Source: Arcuatula senhousia (lineage: Eukaryota > Mollusca > Bivalvia > Mytilida > Mytilidae). From it: DNA of 64,000 bases. The position numbers were made by a program, and so were the translations under genes. Below are positions 12,010-23,800 of this stretch, piece after piece. The notes below the pieces were generated by a model, which worked only from the letters and a program-made list of their open reading frames with translations, searched no databases and was not told the origin of the DNA. Every line of letters starts with the position of its first letter. The stretch's first letter is position 1. The stretch is from contig OZ020307.1 of NCBI GenBank assembly GCA_963971305.1, positions 63,857,702 through 63,921,701 of the forward strand, read 5' to 3'.

Positions 12010-12959
12010 CACGCCAGACAGTCGGTTAATCGAGGAAAAAGTCTGTTGATTTACCTGTATATGCAGTTAAATGGGAAATGAGTCTGTTGATGGAGTCGGT
12101 AATAGGTCTGTTGAGAGTAAAATTGAAATTTAATTCACAAATTCTCTGGAAAACGTCTATTTTTTACATGAAATAAGTATTCAATCAAAAAACAAAAAGT
12201 GTACGACAAAATGATATTCATTTCAGCATAATTTCCAATTATTCCACAGACAGAAAGCCATCAAAGTTTGTAACAAAACGAATAGGCGCAGAGACAGTAG
12301 CAGCAGTATTAAGGACTAAAAAAACATGTTTTCACCAAAAATCGATTAGTCTCTTAGAAAAAATCAAAGATTTGGTACCAAAATGTGCGGTTAGTTATTA
12401 GCTAAATTATTGGTTACTAAAATGTTAACATATAAATAGTTTAGATATGGTTAATCGTCCTTTTATTAAAAATTTGACGGTTAAAGTCTGTTGATGAGTT
12501 GGTTAATGTCTTTTTTGTCAGTTGATGCGTCAATTAACCAGTATAAAACGGTAATATAATGGTATACTGAGCGTTAAGAAGGTGATGAAATGATGATACT
12601 TCAAACTTTAGATACGTCTAATGTCTTTATAAGGCAAAGAAGTCAAATCATATTTTCAATTGGGTGTTAAGAAGGAAGAAATGAGTAGAATCATCTGAAA
12701 ATGACAGGGAAGTCTGCGATTTGTTTCATTCTCGATTTCACTTTGTGTCCGTATGTCAGTCCGTCACAAAGTTTATGGAAGCAACTGATCTGTAACTTTT
12801 GAGTATAATTAAGAAATAGTTTGTGAGTAGTATACATGTATCATGTTGACGTGCATACAATAATTTTTTATCCCGTTTTGTGGAGGTAATCATCATGTCT
12901 TCGTCATATTCTTTGAAACTGTCCACCATTTTGGTAGTTAAAGTCGCTAAAGGCAAGAC

Positions 12960-13900
12960 AACTTCTTTTTGTCGTCGGCAGCGGTGTAAATTTATTGTAA
13001 GGCTTTTGCGGAAAATTAATTACTAGACAAGTATTATAGCTTGGTATCTGATATTTGGTAAAGTATACAGACAGTTGGGGTTATGGTCTACGCAACTAAC
13101 TCCATGCCGTTGCCATTTTCATGGTTCAACGACTCTGTCAACTTCGAGGTTTTTTGGGCCAAAATACCTCTTTGCCAGGCTTTTGAGAAACTAAATTAAG
13201 CAAAAAGTATAGTAGCTACGCTTGTAATATTTATAGACAATTAGGGATGTTGTCTACGCAACACATTCCATTTGAAAGTGACCCCATTTTTGTAGTACAG
13301 CGGATCTGCAGACTTTTTGGAACCATAAAACTCTTTGAAAGACGTTTGGAAAATGTATCAAGTGAGAAGTTTAACAGCTATGCATCTGCAATCTGCTATA
13401 TTGACACTCCCGGGATATGGTGTATGCAACTGAAACCATGTCTTATGTTTCCTGGTTGCGCAAATCAAGATAACTCTTAGATAATTTATGGGACCAAAAA
13501 TGATCGAAAATGAAATAAGTGAAAAGCATCTAGGTATATGTTATCTGTATTCACATACTTGGGGTTATGGTGTACGCAACTGACACCATGTCATGTGACC
13601 ATGACAGTGATCATACGACTCTGACGCCATGTCAAATGACCACGACACCATTGCCAGTTGATGTTTGTCTGTTTCTTGTTTGTTCGTGCGTGTTTTGTTT
13701 CGTGTTGACCGGTTTTGCATTCGCTCTTTTGGACGTTTGGCTTCAGAATGCGTCATTGGTGCCTCTTTGCTTTTTTATTATATAATATAATAGCTAGTTA
13801 TCCAATATTTGGAGGCAGACCACTTAAGTCTACACAACTACAACCATGTAATGTGACTTTGACCCCATTTTCATAATTGCATGTCTTTTGTGAAATTGTG
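12960..13900 (+). repeat. Degenerate tandem repeat, about 165-bp unit
   Basis: Units are marked by GGTCTACGCAACTAACTCCA-like text at about 13077, 13242, 13411, 13561 and 13813, each followed by CCATG and GTGACC-type words. It lies inside the 3.4 kb TIR element. Confidence 0.6.
13655..13785 (+). repeat. Dispersed repeat family R2, copy 3
   Basis: The core TGTTTCGTGTTGACCGGTTT is followed by TTTTGGACGTTTGGC and GTCATTGGTGCCTCTTTGCT. It overlaps the last unit of the local tandem repeat. Confidence 0.65.
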
Positions 13901-14128
13901 TCATTTTTCCCATTGCTTCTTAATAGCTCTAGTGTATGTAAAACAACTCCAGATGTTGCACTGAGTCTTTGTGGTGGAAAGTCATTTTATCACCTCTCAC
14001 ATGACCTTGACCTTAACTATCTTTATCTAAAGCTAGACGCAAGGCCTAAATTAGTTCTTCGAAGGCGTCAAAAGGCGAGGCTTACTTTTAATGGCCACGT
14101 TTGTTTTAAGCGTATACAAATTATATAA

Positions 14129-14160
14129 CGATGAATAGACGAAACGCGCGTCAGGCGTAG
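14129..14160 (+). ncRNA. Partial hammerhead ribozyme motif (3' half)
   Basis: GAATAGACGAAACGCGCGTC and then AGGCG match the second half of the hammerheads at 48.1-49.2 kb. The CUGAUGA half is missing: only GATGA, without the preceding CT and stem I, remains upstream. It is a dead fragment. Confidence 0.6.
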
Positions 14161-15664
14161 CAAAATTTAATGTTTAGTGTTTTGTTGTAATTTTTGTTTT
14201 AAACACTAGGCGATTATTTTTGTGGTGTGATTTAGTGTGTGTTAATTATGTACCAACAAATTTTGCTTGAAATCTTGCAATTTGAAAGCTGTGGGAGATG
14301 ACGTAAAGATTAGTTCATGCGCATAAATTGAAGTTTTTTGTAATTAATGATTGTTTTTTGGAATTGGACCTTCCATGATTCAAGTACTGTAAAAGTCAAA
14401 GTTCTAAAAAAAATGCATAACCAACTAACACACACAATAGCACGAACAAACCGGAAATACAGAACACACGAAAAACTGAACAGCAACTGACAACTTGAAT
14501 TTAGGTCAAAACGAGAGCTGACCGGGAAGAGTAAGTAGTTCATCCCTGTTGCAAAGTACAAGTCTCAATGCTAGTTACAATTCAGCGTGTAAAATCTAGT
14601 ATAGGAGTACGAAATGACCCTATGACAAACAATGCACTTATCTGAGAGAATGAAATCACACTATGAGCCGATCATGTCTTTCATAAGACCTTCTTAAGAA
14701 AAGATAACAAACATAAAATTATGTAAAAAATTACGAATTATCGAAATTTATTAAAAATAAGTTGTATTCATATATTCTTTTGATGAATATTCTCCTTTAT
14801 AATGTTTTTGACCACACCATATATAGCAAATGCTGACTAATTGACTAATTTATTTACTCTCAACAGACCGATCAACAGATTGAGTTTTCATTAACCGACA
14901 TATCAACAGACTGTGTTTTAACTAAAACATGATTTATAGCACAAAAACTTAAAATTGAGCACAATGGTTTTGCATATAAATAAAACAGAACACATCCGAT
15001 GTAATGCATCTGCTGGTGCAACAAGAAAAACGTTATTTTGATATTTATTAGGATTTTGCATGGTTTTTTTACATTTTTGAATGCTAAAATGTTAATGAAA
15101 TATATACTGAGTAAAACGCCTTTTCATTTTATAGCTTATTGAATTGGTGTTAATACAAACTTTTAACATTTTTAATTAAAGTATTCTTTTTCATTTTGTT
15201 AGACATAAATGGTTTTACTCATTTATTTACCATATTAGTGAAAATATGCGTTATTTACTAACCTTACGATGTTTTTCTCGATACTTCCATGTCAACAGAC
15301 TCGAATCGACTCCATCAACAGACTCATTTCCCATTTAACTGCATATACAGGTAAATCAACAGACTTTTTCCTCGATTAACCGACTGTCTGGCGTGTATAT
15401 GTTCAAGACATATAATGTGAGCGGGCCTTTACATGATCAAAATGTATCTGGAATTATATTTTATCGAGGACTACAAATGCATACTTAATACGTTGCTTCA
15501 TATCTTTTAATCAATTGGATAGATTTAGTTTTAATCGTATATCAGCAATACATTTTGGAAAGGCCGAAACCACCATTTAGACGTATTTTAAAACAACTTT
15601 TTTTCTAACATAGCTTTGATGAAAACAATCGAAGTCATAAAATAATTATAAACTTTTTCTATCA

Positions 15665-15935
15665 CAGACATAGGTTGATCTTAATTTGGTTTCCAGTTCG
15701 GGATATTTTGGTTTAATGTTCTGTGTTCTTCAATTTCACATATATATTGTGTTCTTCATTTTCATATATATATTGTGTTCTTCATTTTCATATATATATT
15801 GTGTTCTTCATTTTCATATATATATTGTGTTCGACATTTCGGATCTTTTCGTAGAGTGCCGCTGATGAGTTATGAATAGACGAAGTAGACGACTTCGTGA
15901 AAGTAATTGTCTGAAACTCTGTTGTAATTTTGATT
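15665..15935 (+). repeat. Diverged retrozyme-like unit with broken hammerhead
   Basis: ACATAGGTTGATCTTAATTT and the spacing match the unit of the 48-49.3 kb array. CTGATGA is intact at about 15863, but stem II (GTTAT...AGAC) is weakened and GAAA reads GAAG. It contains about four tandem copies of a 28-bp word, TTCATATATATATTGTGTTC plus 8 bases, at 15727-15830. Not expected to cleave. Confidence 0.6.
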
Positions 15936-15939
15936 TCTT

Positions 15940-17859
15940 TTGTGAAAACAGAGCATAGACTTAAAATGTGACAACAAAGGCAAAACAATAAAAAAATATT
16001 ACTCGCTTTTGATTCTGAATGCCTATCGTAGGTAAAGCCGTGGCTTAATAAAGTAAGAAAGGATAAAATTATCAACTAACGCGAATGAATTCAATATAAA
16101 AAGTCACAAATAATCATAAAAGGGGCATAAAATTATACTTAGGATTAACTATATGCCTAAAACGTGAGAAGCATCAACAAATGGTGTCTTGAATCGTGTT
16201 TAATTTATAGAAATGCATATATTATACAAATATATGACTTTTTTCCAATCATTTATCCATTTAAGAACACAAAAAATACAGTAGCGCACAATCGAAAAGT
16301 ACTATAGACAACGCAGATAACATATACAATTAAGTAAATGTGTTTTTTTTTTGTCGAAGCGAACCTGAATTCAAGTGGGTACTAATTGTGAACATTTTCT
16401 TGCCGCTGCAATCTTATCTTTGTGCAAAGCATGCTTCGTACAATCAAACTCTCATGTATAATAATGAGATATAGGATAAGGTACAAGATCAAACGTTTAA
16501 TATTCAGTATAAAACTTCTATATACATACTTCCTGAAATAAACGAGAAATACCGAAAAGGGAAAAAAAATTAAAGATCTAATATTTATTTTTCATTTATC
16601 CGGCCACGTTGTCTATGGTTTTGGTACACACACCAAGAATTAGATAAAAACCTATTGTAGAATCTGCATTGAAGCGTCTTGCCTTTCATTACATATATGA
16701 TTGAAAAGGTGTAACAAGTAAACAAAATATTGGGGCCAGTACAGTTAAAGTTCAAATCCATTTCAAATAATTGCAGTTATTTCAAAAATACGTTTATTCT
16801 ATATACTAATAAACTTTAGGTCCAAAGGTACTTGTTTTCCGCGATATATCCTTTCAAAATTGATATATTCGACCTTGCAATTTAATACTGTATTGCGTTA
16901 TAATATTGAATAAACATCTCATTTTTTATCAAAAGGTAAATTTTGTCAACAAGGTTATAAAAAGGGAATGGCTTATACAGTCAATACAATTGGGATACTA
17001 CATGTACGTGTACTTGGGAGTTGGAATTCATATGAAAACTTTTTATTAGAAAAAAATATTAAATGTTGATATGGACATGTTGTTCAATATTCAAAACCGA
17101 ATAAAGATAAATAAAAAATAATGCCCTGCTCCAAAACAGTACCGAAAGATGAATTTATAGTCCAAATCATTTTTTTTTTAAACGTCAGACCTTTTTTAAT
17201 AAATAAAAAACATACAAGATCGTTTCTCTTTATAGAAATTTTTCTTTCGACATCCACCAATTAGAAAAGTTTATACAACAAAATGATTCTGTAATGATAG
17301 ACAATAAAGAACGGCAATTAAAAAAAAAATACAATGGAAAACAGCCAGCAGTCTTCAATATGACCATAGGTCACTGCTTTCCATCTTTCATTGACCCTAT
17401 ACTAAAATTATAATAGATAAGATCCGAAAAAATTCCTAGATAATAAACAAAATACCGATTTCTGGACATAGAACAAAAAACAGACGGTTGACAGAGACAA
17501 ACAAAAGCTTTGACAAAGATTCCTGACTTAGGCCAGGCACATATAACTCGAGTTTTGTGAATTCAAAAGATCAAAAAACCTGCGCTAAGTTATATCTAAA
17601 AATGATGAGAAAAATTTCTCTTTCTTGTTGCAATAAAAGGTTTTTACATGAACAAAAAAAAACACTCGTGCTTATTTTACTTGTTTATTTTTTCGATTAA
17701 TTTGTTGACAGTTACCCATTGCCAGCTTTTTAATTTTAAGCACTGTACTCAAGTTTGAAGTTTTTGTATATACATATAGCATCTTTTAGTCTGTTAAATC
17801 ATTTTCGCTCAAATTCTGATGTGCACAATAAAATTCTTTATATCAGGTTTAACCCGACA
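15940..17859. other. Upstream flank of the transporter gene
   Basis: AT-rich with no other gene. A 3' splice-site-like TTCTTTATATCAG ends at 17846, 14 bases before the ATG at 17860, so the first coding exon may be preceded by a non-coding exon not identified here. Confidence 0.45.
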
Positions 17860-20800
17860 ATGTCCACAGCTGGCACATCAGATGTTGTATTAACCGAATG
17901 TACTTCAGAAACAGAAAGGGGCAACGTTGAAAAAGCGGAAGTCATTGCAGAAGAACAATTCAGTTACAGTGATGGGGGATGGGGTTGGTTCATAGTGTTA
18001 AGCAGCATGGTGATTCACTTTATCGTTGGTAAGTTAAAATTGAAGATTAACAGATGTCCTAAATTTGAATTTTTACGAATGAAAAGATTTACCTTAACTA
18101 AAAAAAAGTTTAACTAATAGAATGTTTGGTTCGCAATAGACTTTGATACATGTATTTGTGTATTTGAACACTTTTCAAACTTATATGGGTTGTTTTTTTG
18201 TTTCATTTGTTGGGCAGCTTTAATTTTTTGTTGTGCCAATTTTCATCCGGGCTTGATACTCAAGATACAGATTATTGGCCATACATTAACAGACAAAGTT
18301 TACAAACAGACAATGCATTGTGTGATTACAGGTTATTAGTATATTCAATTCATGTTATTTTTATACATCTGTACAAAAACAAATAATGAGCAATAGTATG
18401 GTCAATTAGATTTTATCCTGCATGAAATGCAAATTAACATTTTAACTATTTCATCTAGAATTTGGTAAAATGACAATTTAAGTAAGAAATAAAGGTAATA
18501 ACAAAACTACCGAACTTGAATGATCAATCTCATAGTCCAGAGAAAATGACAGAAACGAATCAGTCATACCGGAGAATTGTTGGATCGCAATGGTCCTGAC
18601 TTGGTACAGGCATTTCAAACGAAATGGTTGGTTAAACCAGGTTTTATGGCGCCACACCTCCCTCTTCCATTGCGATCTTAGGATCCGATAATGACCATAG
18701 AACACAACAAAGTTGTGAGACACAATAGGGATATTGAGGTGATCATCTTAGTACAGCAGACCAGTCAAACACTAATTATATTCCTCACCTCAGTTACTGA
18801 AATATACTTGAAATTGAAAACTCATCATCGGATTTTTTAAACTGTTACGTCATTTACAAAGCATCTGCCGATGAACATTTATTCGATTATTTTCCTTTTA
18901 ACTTATCGTTTTAGCCGGTCTGAACCGAGCGGCTGGTATCCTATATTTACGGTTTACAGAACAATACAACAAACCCGCATATATTACAGCATGGGTAACA
19001 TCACTTTCTGTCAGTTTGACCCTAGGAGTAGGTAAGTATAGTCTATATTACAGCATGGGTAACATCACTTTCAGTCAGTTTGACCCTAGGAGTAGGTTAG
19101 TATAGTCTATATTACAGCATGGGTAACATCACTTTCAGTCAGTTTGACCCTAGGAGTAGGTAAGTATAGTCTATATTACAGCATGGGTAACATCACTTTC
19201 AGTCAGTTTGACCCTAGGAGTAGGTAAGTATAGTCTATATTACAGCATGGGTAACATCACTCTCAGTCAGTTTGACCCTAGGAGTAGGTAAGTATAGTCT
19301 ATATTACAGCACCCTAGGAGTAGGTAAGTATAGTCTATATTACAGCATGTGTAACATCACTTTCTGTCATTTTGTCCCTACCAGTTTGTAAGATCACTTG
19401 ATACGTTCAAAAACATGTTTTAACCATATAAATTAGATTGTATAATTGTAATTTAAGAAGTGATTTTAAAATACCGTAGTTTTTGTGCTTTTTATTTATC
19501 CATCGCTAAAGGTTAAATGCATATTTTTTTCTTTTGATTACTCATACGACTGGTACATGTATCTTATATTAAATATATAAATATATTTTGTGTATTCAAA
19601 AAGGAATTCATTAGGAATTTGAAACAATGTCTCGAAAGCATGCCAATGTCATATCACACACTAAGTATGCACCATGAAGACAAAAAGATCACTAAATGGC
19701 CGGGTCACGACTTACTCATGTGGACAAACCGCAAACGTCATCTTAAACCCACGAGGTATAGAACGAAGAATGACTAACCTATCGTAGACAAAATACCAGA
19801 AAAACTCAATTGGTAAGCCCCGAATGTCACTGAACAACATGAAGAGATCCGAATAAAAAAATACAATACCTTGCAAAGACAATAGAACAAAACCGAAGAA
19901 AATCGACTTAGGAATATAACACATGTACACTGTTATCCGTGCTGGAACATTACAAAACTTCCTCCCTTTAAATAACCAGACCAGTCGTCATACAGAGATT
20001 AAGAACCCGATAGTTAGATGGCATACAGAGATGAACTTAATTGTTTGGCCACCAAACTAATTTCTTTCTAGACTTTGAATGGCTAATCTTACCCGAAGGG
20101 TCATGTGAGCTTTTGACATCACTTTGCGTCCGTCGTCCGTCGTCCGTCCGTATTTTTTTCTAAAATGTTAACTCATTTAACAACGTTAGTCCAATTGGAA
20201 CCAAACTTGGTATAGTTGTTCATTGGCGTTCGGTGCTAAGAACTAATGTGGGGATTTTTTATTCGTCGTAAAACATGACTGCCTTGACTTAACGTAAACA
20301 TAGGTGTAAATTGAAGTTTTCTGCAAATAACTCATAAATGGCTACAGATATCATAATTCTGGCATAGAGTAAAAGTAAATAATACCTAATGATTTACCTT
20401 CCCTCAGATATTAAAGAAAATTGAACGACCCATGTAGGATTTATTGCCATTATAGTGCATTTTTTGCAAAGTTTGCACCTGTTTAGCTCAATTTCTAAAA
20501 AAACTATACAAGATATAGGAGAAATTTAAATTGTATATTGCTATGTACATCAAGATCTACAAAATATGTAACAGAGTTGTATGGCCTATCTTTTTAAGAG
20601 TTATTCCCCTTAGAACGTCAAAATTAAGCTTTTTCACAGCATTTCAGTATTACATCAAAAACGTTAACTCTTCTGACACTTTAAGTCCAATTGGACCCAA
20701 ACTTAGTATAGTTGTTAATTATCATTATGTGTATAGAACTGATGTTGGGATTTTTGATTCATCATAAAGCATGGCTGCTGTGGCTAAAATAGAGCATTGG

Positions 20801-23800
20801 AAAAAATGCATTTTTTTGCAAATAACTCAATTTCAAGACGACTGTCTAATTTAACGGAAATTTAACTGATTACTACATCTTCCTACAAAACGACCTTAAT
20901 CACCAACAAGAATTGGAAGACCAAATAACGGGCAAAAACACCTTTGTCAGTTCTACGCTAGAGGGTTATTTGTTTAAGGTTCATGTATACGTTTACCTCA
21001 AAATGGCTTAATTTTAGATCGATTTTTCAGTATAAGTACAGCTAAGACTGTATATAACATTCAAAAATAGACCGTAGCAGGACCTAGATGTATTTCTTTT
21101 TAATTTTTATTAATATATTAATATATTTATGATTAATTCTATCATCTTTTAAGTTCTGCTCTTTTCCGTTTTTGTACTGTCGATTTTAGGTTAATTTCAC
21201 TAATACCCTCGCAGGTGGCCTCAAATCTGATGCAACATTTTATTAAAAATTTAAGTAAAAGTGTTCACCAACATGCCAGTTGAGGGGAACAATTGGGACA
21301 GTTTGTTCTTATTAAAAATGCATTTGAACGCAACAAAATCATACCTCAAAAACCCTGCTAACTAAATAAACGTGTCAATGTAATAAATAAAGTATGTTGC
21401 ACTGTGGCTTGTGTATAAATAAAATAGATAAATAAATGGATGGTGAAGCCACATTTAAAAGGTAAAAACTAAATAAGAAATACAAAGAAATAAAACCTTT
21501 AAAACAAATAAAACAAGAATGCCCAAATTTTCGGACATAAAGTCCTTCTTCGGGGGCTAAAAAGTAAAAGGATGTTCACACATCGACTGACGAGGACAGA
21601 ATGACATAAAATTGAATCGAAGAACATCATGTGGTATTTTGATCCTGAACTTGATGACTAATATATAAATATTAAGAAAAGGTCTGTCTTTTTACATTCA
21701 TACCAAAGGGTTGAAAAGTGCCTAAAAAGTTGATTATTCTTTGCTCAAGAAACTGTCTTTGTTTTTCGCCGGTGCATGTTTCAAGGAGAACTGTCACCTG
21801 CACATCCTTGACGCCATGGTTTGGCAATGAAAAGTGCTGGCCGACTGGGCAATCGTCGCATTTGAGAACACTTCTCCTGTGTTCAGCAAATCTGTCACCC
21901 AGTCGACGACAAGTTTCTCCTACGTAAATTTTAAGGCACTTGGCACAGCGGATGGCGTAAATGACATTTTCGGAGATGCAGGTGTAACCGTTCTTCAACT
22001 TGAAGGTGTTGGAGGGGCCAACTATCTCTTCAGTCTCCCAGGTAAAAGGACATGTGACACAGATTGATCGACCACAACCCCTGGTGCCTAAAAAGTCAGA
22101 GCGAGGACGTCTCTTGGATTTGTCAAATGAGCTGGAGACAAGATGTTGCCTCAAACTCTTACCTTTGCGAAAAGCAGTCAGGGGTGGCGAGTCGAACACT
22201 GTCGACATGTGTTCGTTATACGGAACATTCTGTTGCGCAATTTCAAGTCCATCGTCTTGAAGGACGAACACATGTCGACAGTGTTCGACTCGCCACCCCT
22301 GACTGCTTTTCGCAAAGGTAAGAGTTTGAGGCAACATCTTGTCTCCAGCTCATTTGACAAATCCAAGAGACGTCCTCGCTCTGACTTTTTAGGCACCAGG
22401 GGTTGTGGTCGATCAATCTGTGTCACATGTCCTTTTACCTGGGAGACTGAAGAGATAGTTGGCCCCTCCAACACCTTCAAGTTGAAGAACGGTTACACCT
22501 GCATCTCCGAAAATGTCATTTACGCCATCCGCTGTGCCAAGTGCCTTAAAATTTACGTAGGAGAAACTTGTCGTCGACTGGGTGACAGATTTGCTGAACA
22601 CAGGAGAAGTGTTCTCAAATGCGACGATTGCCCAGTCGGCCAGCACTTTTCATTGCCAAACCATGGCGTCAAGGATGTGCAGGTGACAGTTCTCCTTGAA
22701 ACATGCACCGGCGAAAAACAAAGACAGTTTCTTGAGCAAAGAATAATCAACTTTTTAGGCACTTTTCAACCCTTTGGTATGAATGTAAAAAGACAGACCT
22801 TTTCTTAATATTTATATATTAGTCATCAAGTTCAGGATCAAAATACCACATGATGTTCTTCGATTCAATTTTATGTCATTCTGTCCTCGTCAGTCGATGT
22901 GTGAACATCCTTTTACTTTTTAGCCCCCGAAGAAGGACTTTATGTCCGAAAATTTGGGCATTCTTGTTTTATTTGTTTTAAAGGTTTTATTTCAATGTAA
23001 TAAGGTGTGTCCATATCTAGGTTCTACTATACTTAATTTGTCCTGATGATTTGCCGTTTGAGTTGTACATATACGAAGATATTCTTCAATACAGTTCAAA
23101 CTGTCCTGATGAACCTTTACTATTTGGTACCCAATACTGCTAGAAAAATCATTGCAGGAGAGAAAGTCCAGAGAAAGGCTATCATATTTGTAGCTTATAA
23201 ATACATCTGTATAAATGATCGAGTAGTGGCACTAAGATGATAAAAGACCTTTCCATGAACAATTTAGCAGAAAAACGAAAATAGTCATGCTGTAAGATCG
23301 TCAACCAATTGGTAATTTTTTCATCAGAGAAGTACCCCAACACCAACTGACTGTTGTACATAAAGGTCCTCTAGATCAGAGCCAGAATCCATTCTTTTCA
23401 ACATCAGCGATCATACTTTCTTAGCTTCAGCCGGTGGGACTAGTGTAGATTAGCACGTGCTTTGTAATCCATTTCATTGAATAATAAGACATACCGTTAG
23501 TGTTGACGACCAAGGCTTTTAGCAGTTTCTTATAAAGACTGTTTCTGTTTTCCGTTCCCTCTTGAATGAAATTCTTTCCGCTCAGAGGGTGACATATGAA
23601 AAAAACGAAACATTTTTGTCAATACATTTTAAAGATTATTTCGCTATTTCAAGTACAGTCTAAGACCTCTTCTTAAATAAGTATTTTATTTAAATGATCA
23701 ACATGTTTATTTTAGGACCCTTTGCATCTATCTTGTGTCAGAGATTTTCCTACAGGAAAGTGGTGGTAGCCAGTGGAATAATTCTGGCTGCATCAATGGT

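Larger units (their letters stand above)
12010..15395. mobile_element. TIR DNA element, 3.4 kb, 89-bp perfect TIRs
   Basis: 12010-12098 and 15307-15395 are exact inverted copies starting CACGCCAGACAGTCGGTTAA. Both flanks carry TATAT (12005-12009 and 15396-15400), a plausible 5-bp target duplication. GTCTGTTGA or its complement TCAACAGAC recurs near both ends (12043, 12079, 12104, 12485; 14864-14915, 15292, 15320), like transposase-binding subterminal repeats. No transposase frame is seen. The interior holds a degenerate tandem repeat, an R2 copy and half a hammerhead motif, so other elements have inserted into it. Superfamily unknown. Confidence 0.8.
21487..22993. mobile_element. Inverted pair of truncated Penelope-like elements (palindrome)
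   Basis: Two 730-bp arms, 21487-22216 and 22264-22993, are inverted copies around a 47-bp centre (22217-22263). Paired positions always sum to 44480, so there is no net indel, and the encoded proteins are identical outside the centre. Each arm is the 3' end of a Penelope-like element: GIY-YIG endonuclease, stop codon and 3' UTR. The arms point outward, head to head, both 5'-truncated at about the same place. It sits in intron 2 of the transporter gene. Confidence 0.85.

Noticed and set aside
21718..22762. Several short antisense frames (for example 21834-22067, 22413-22646)
   Set aside because: They mirror the GIY-YIG coding strand in each arm of the palindrome and appear in identical pairs, so they are shadows.
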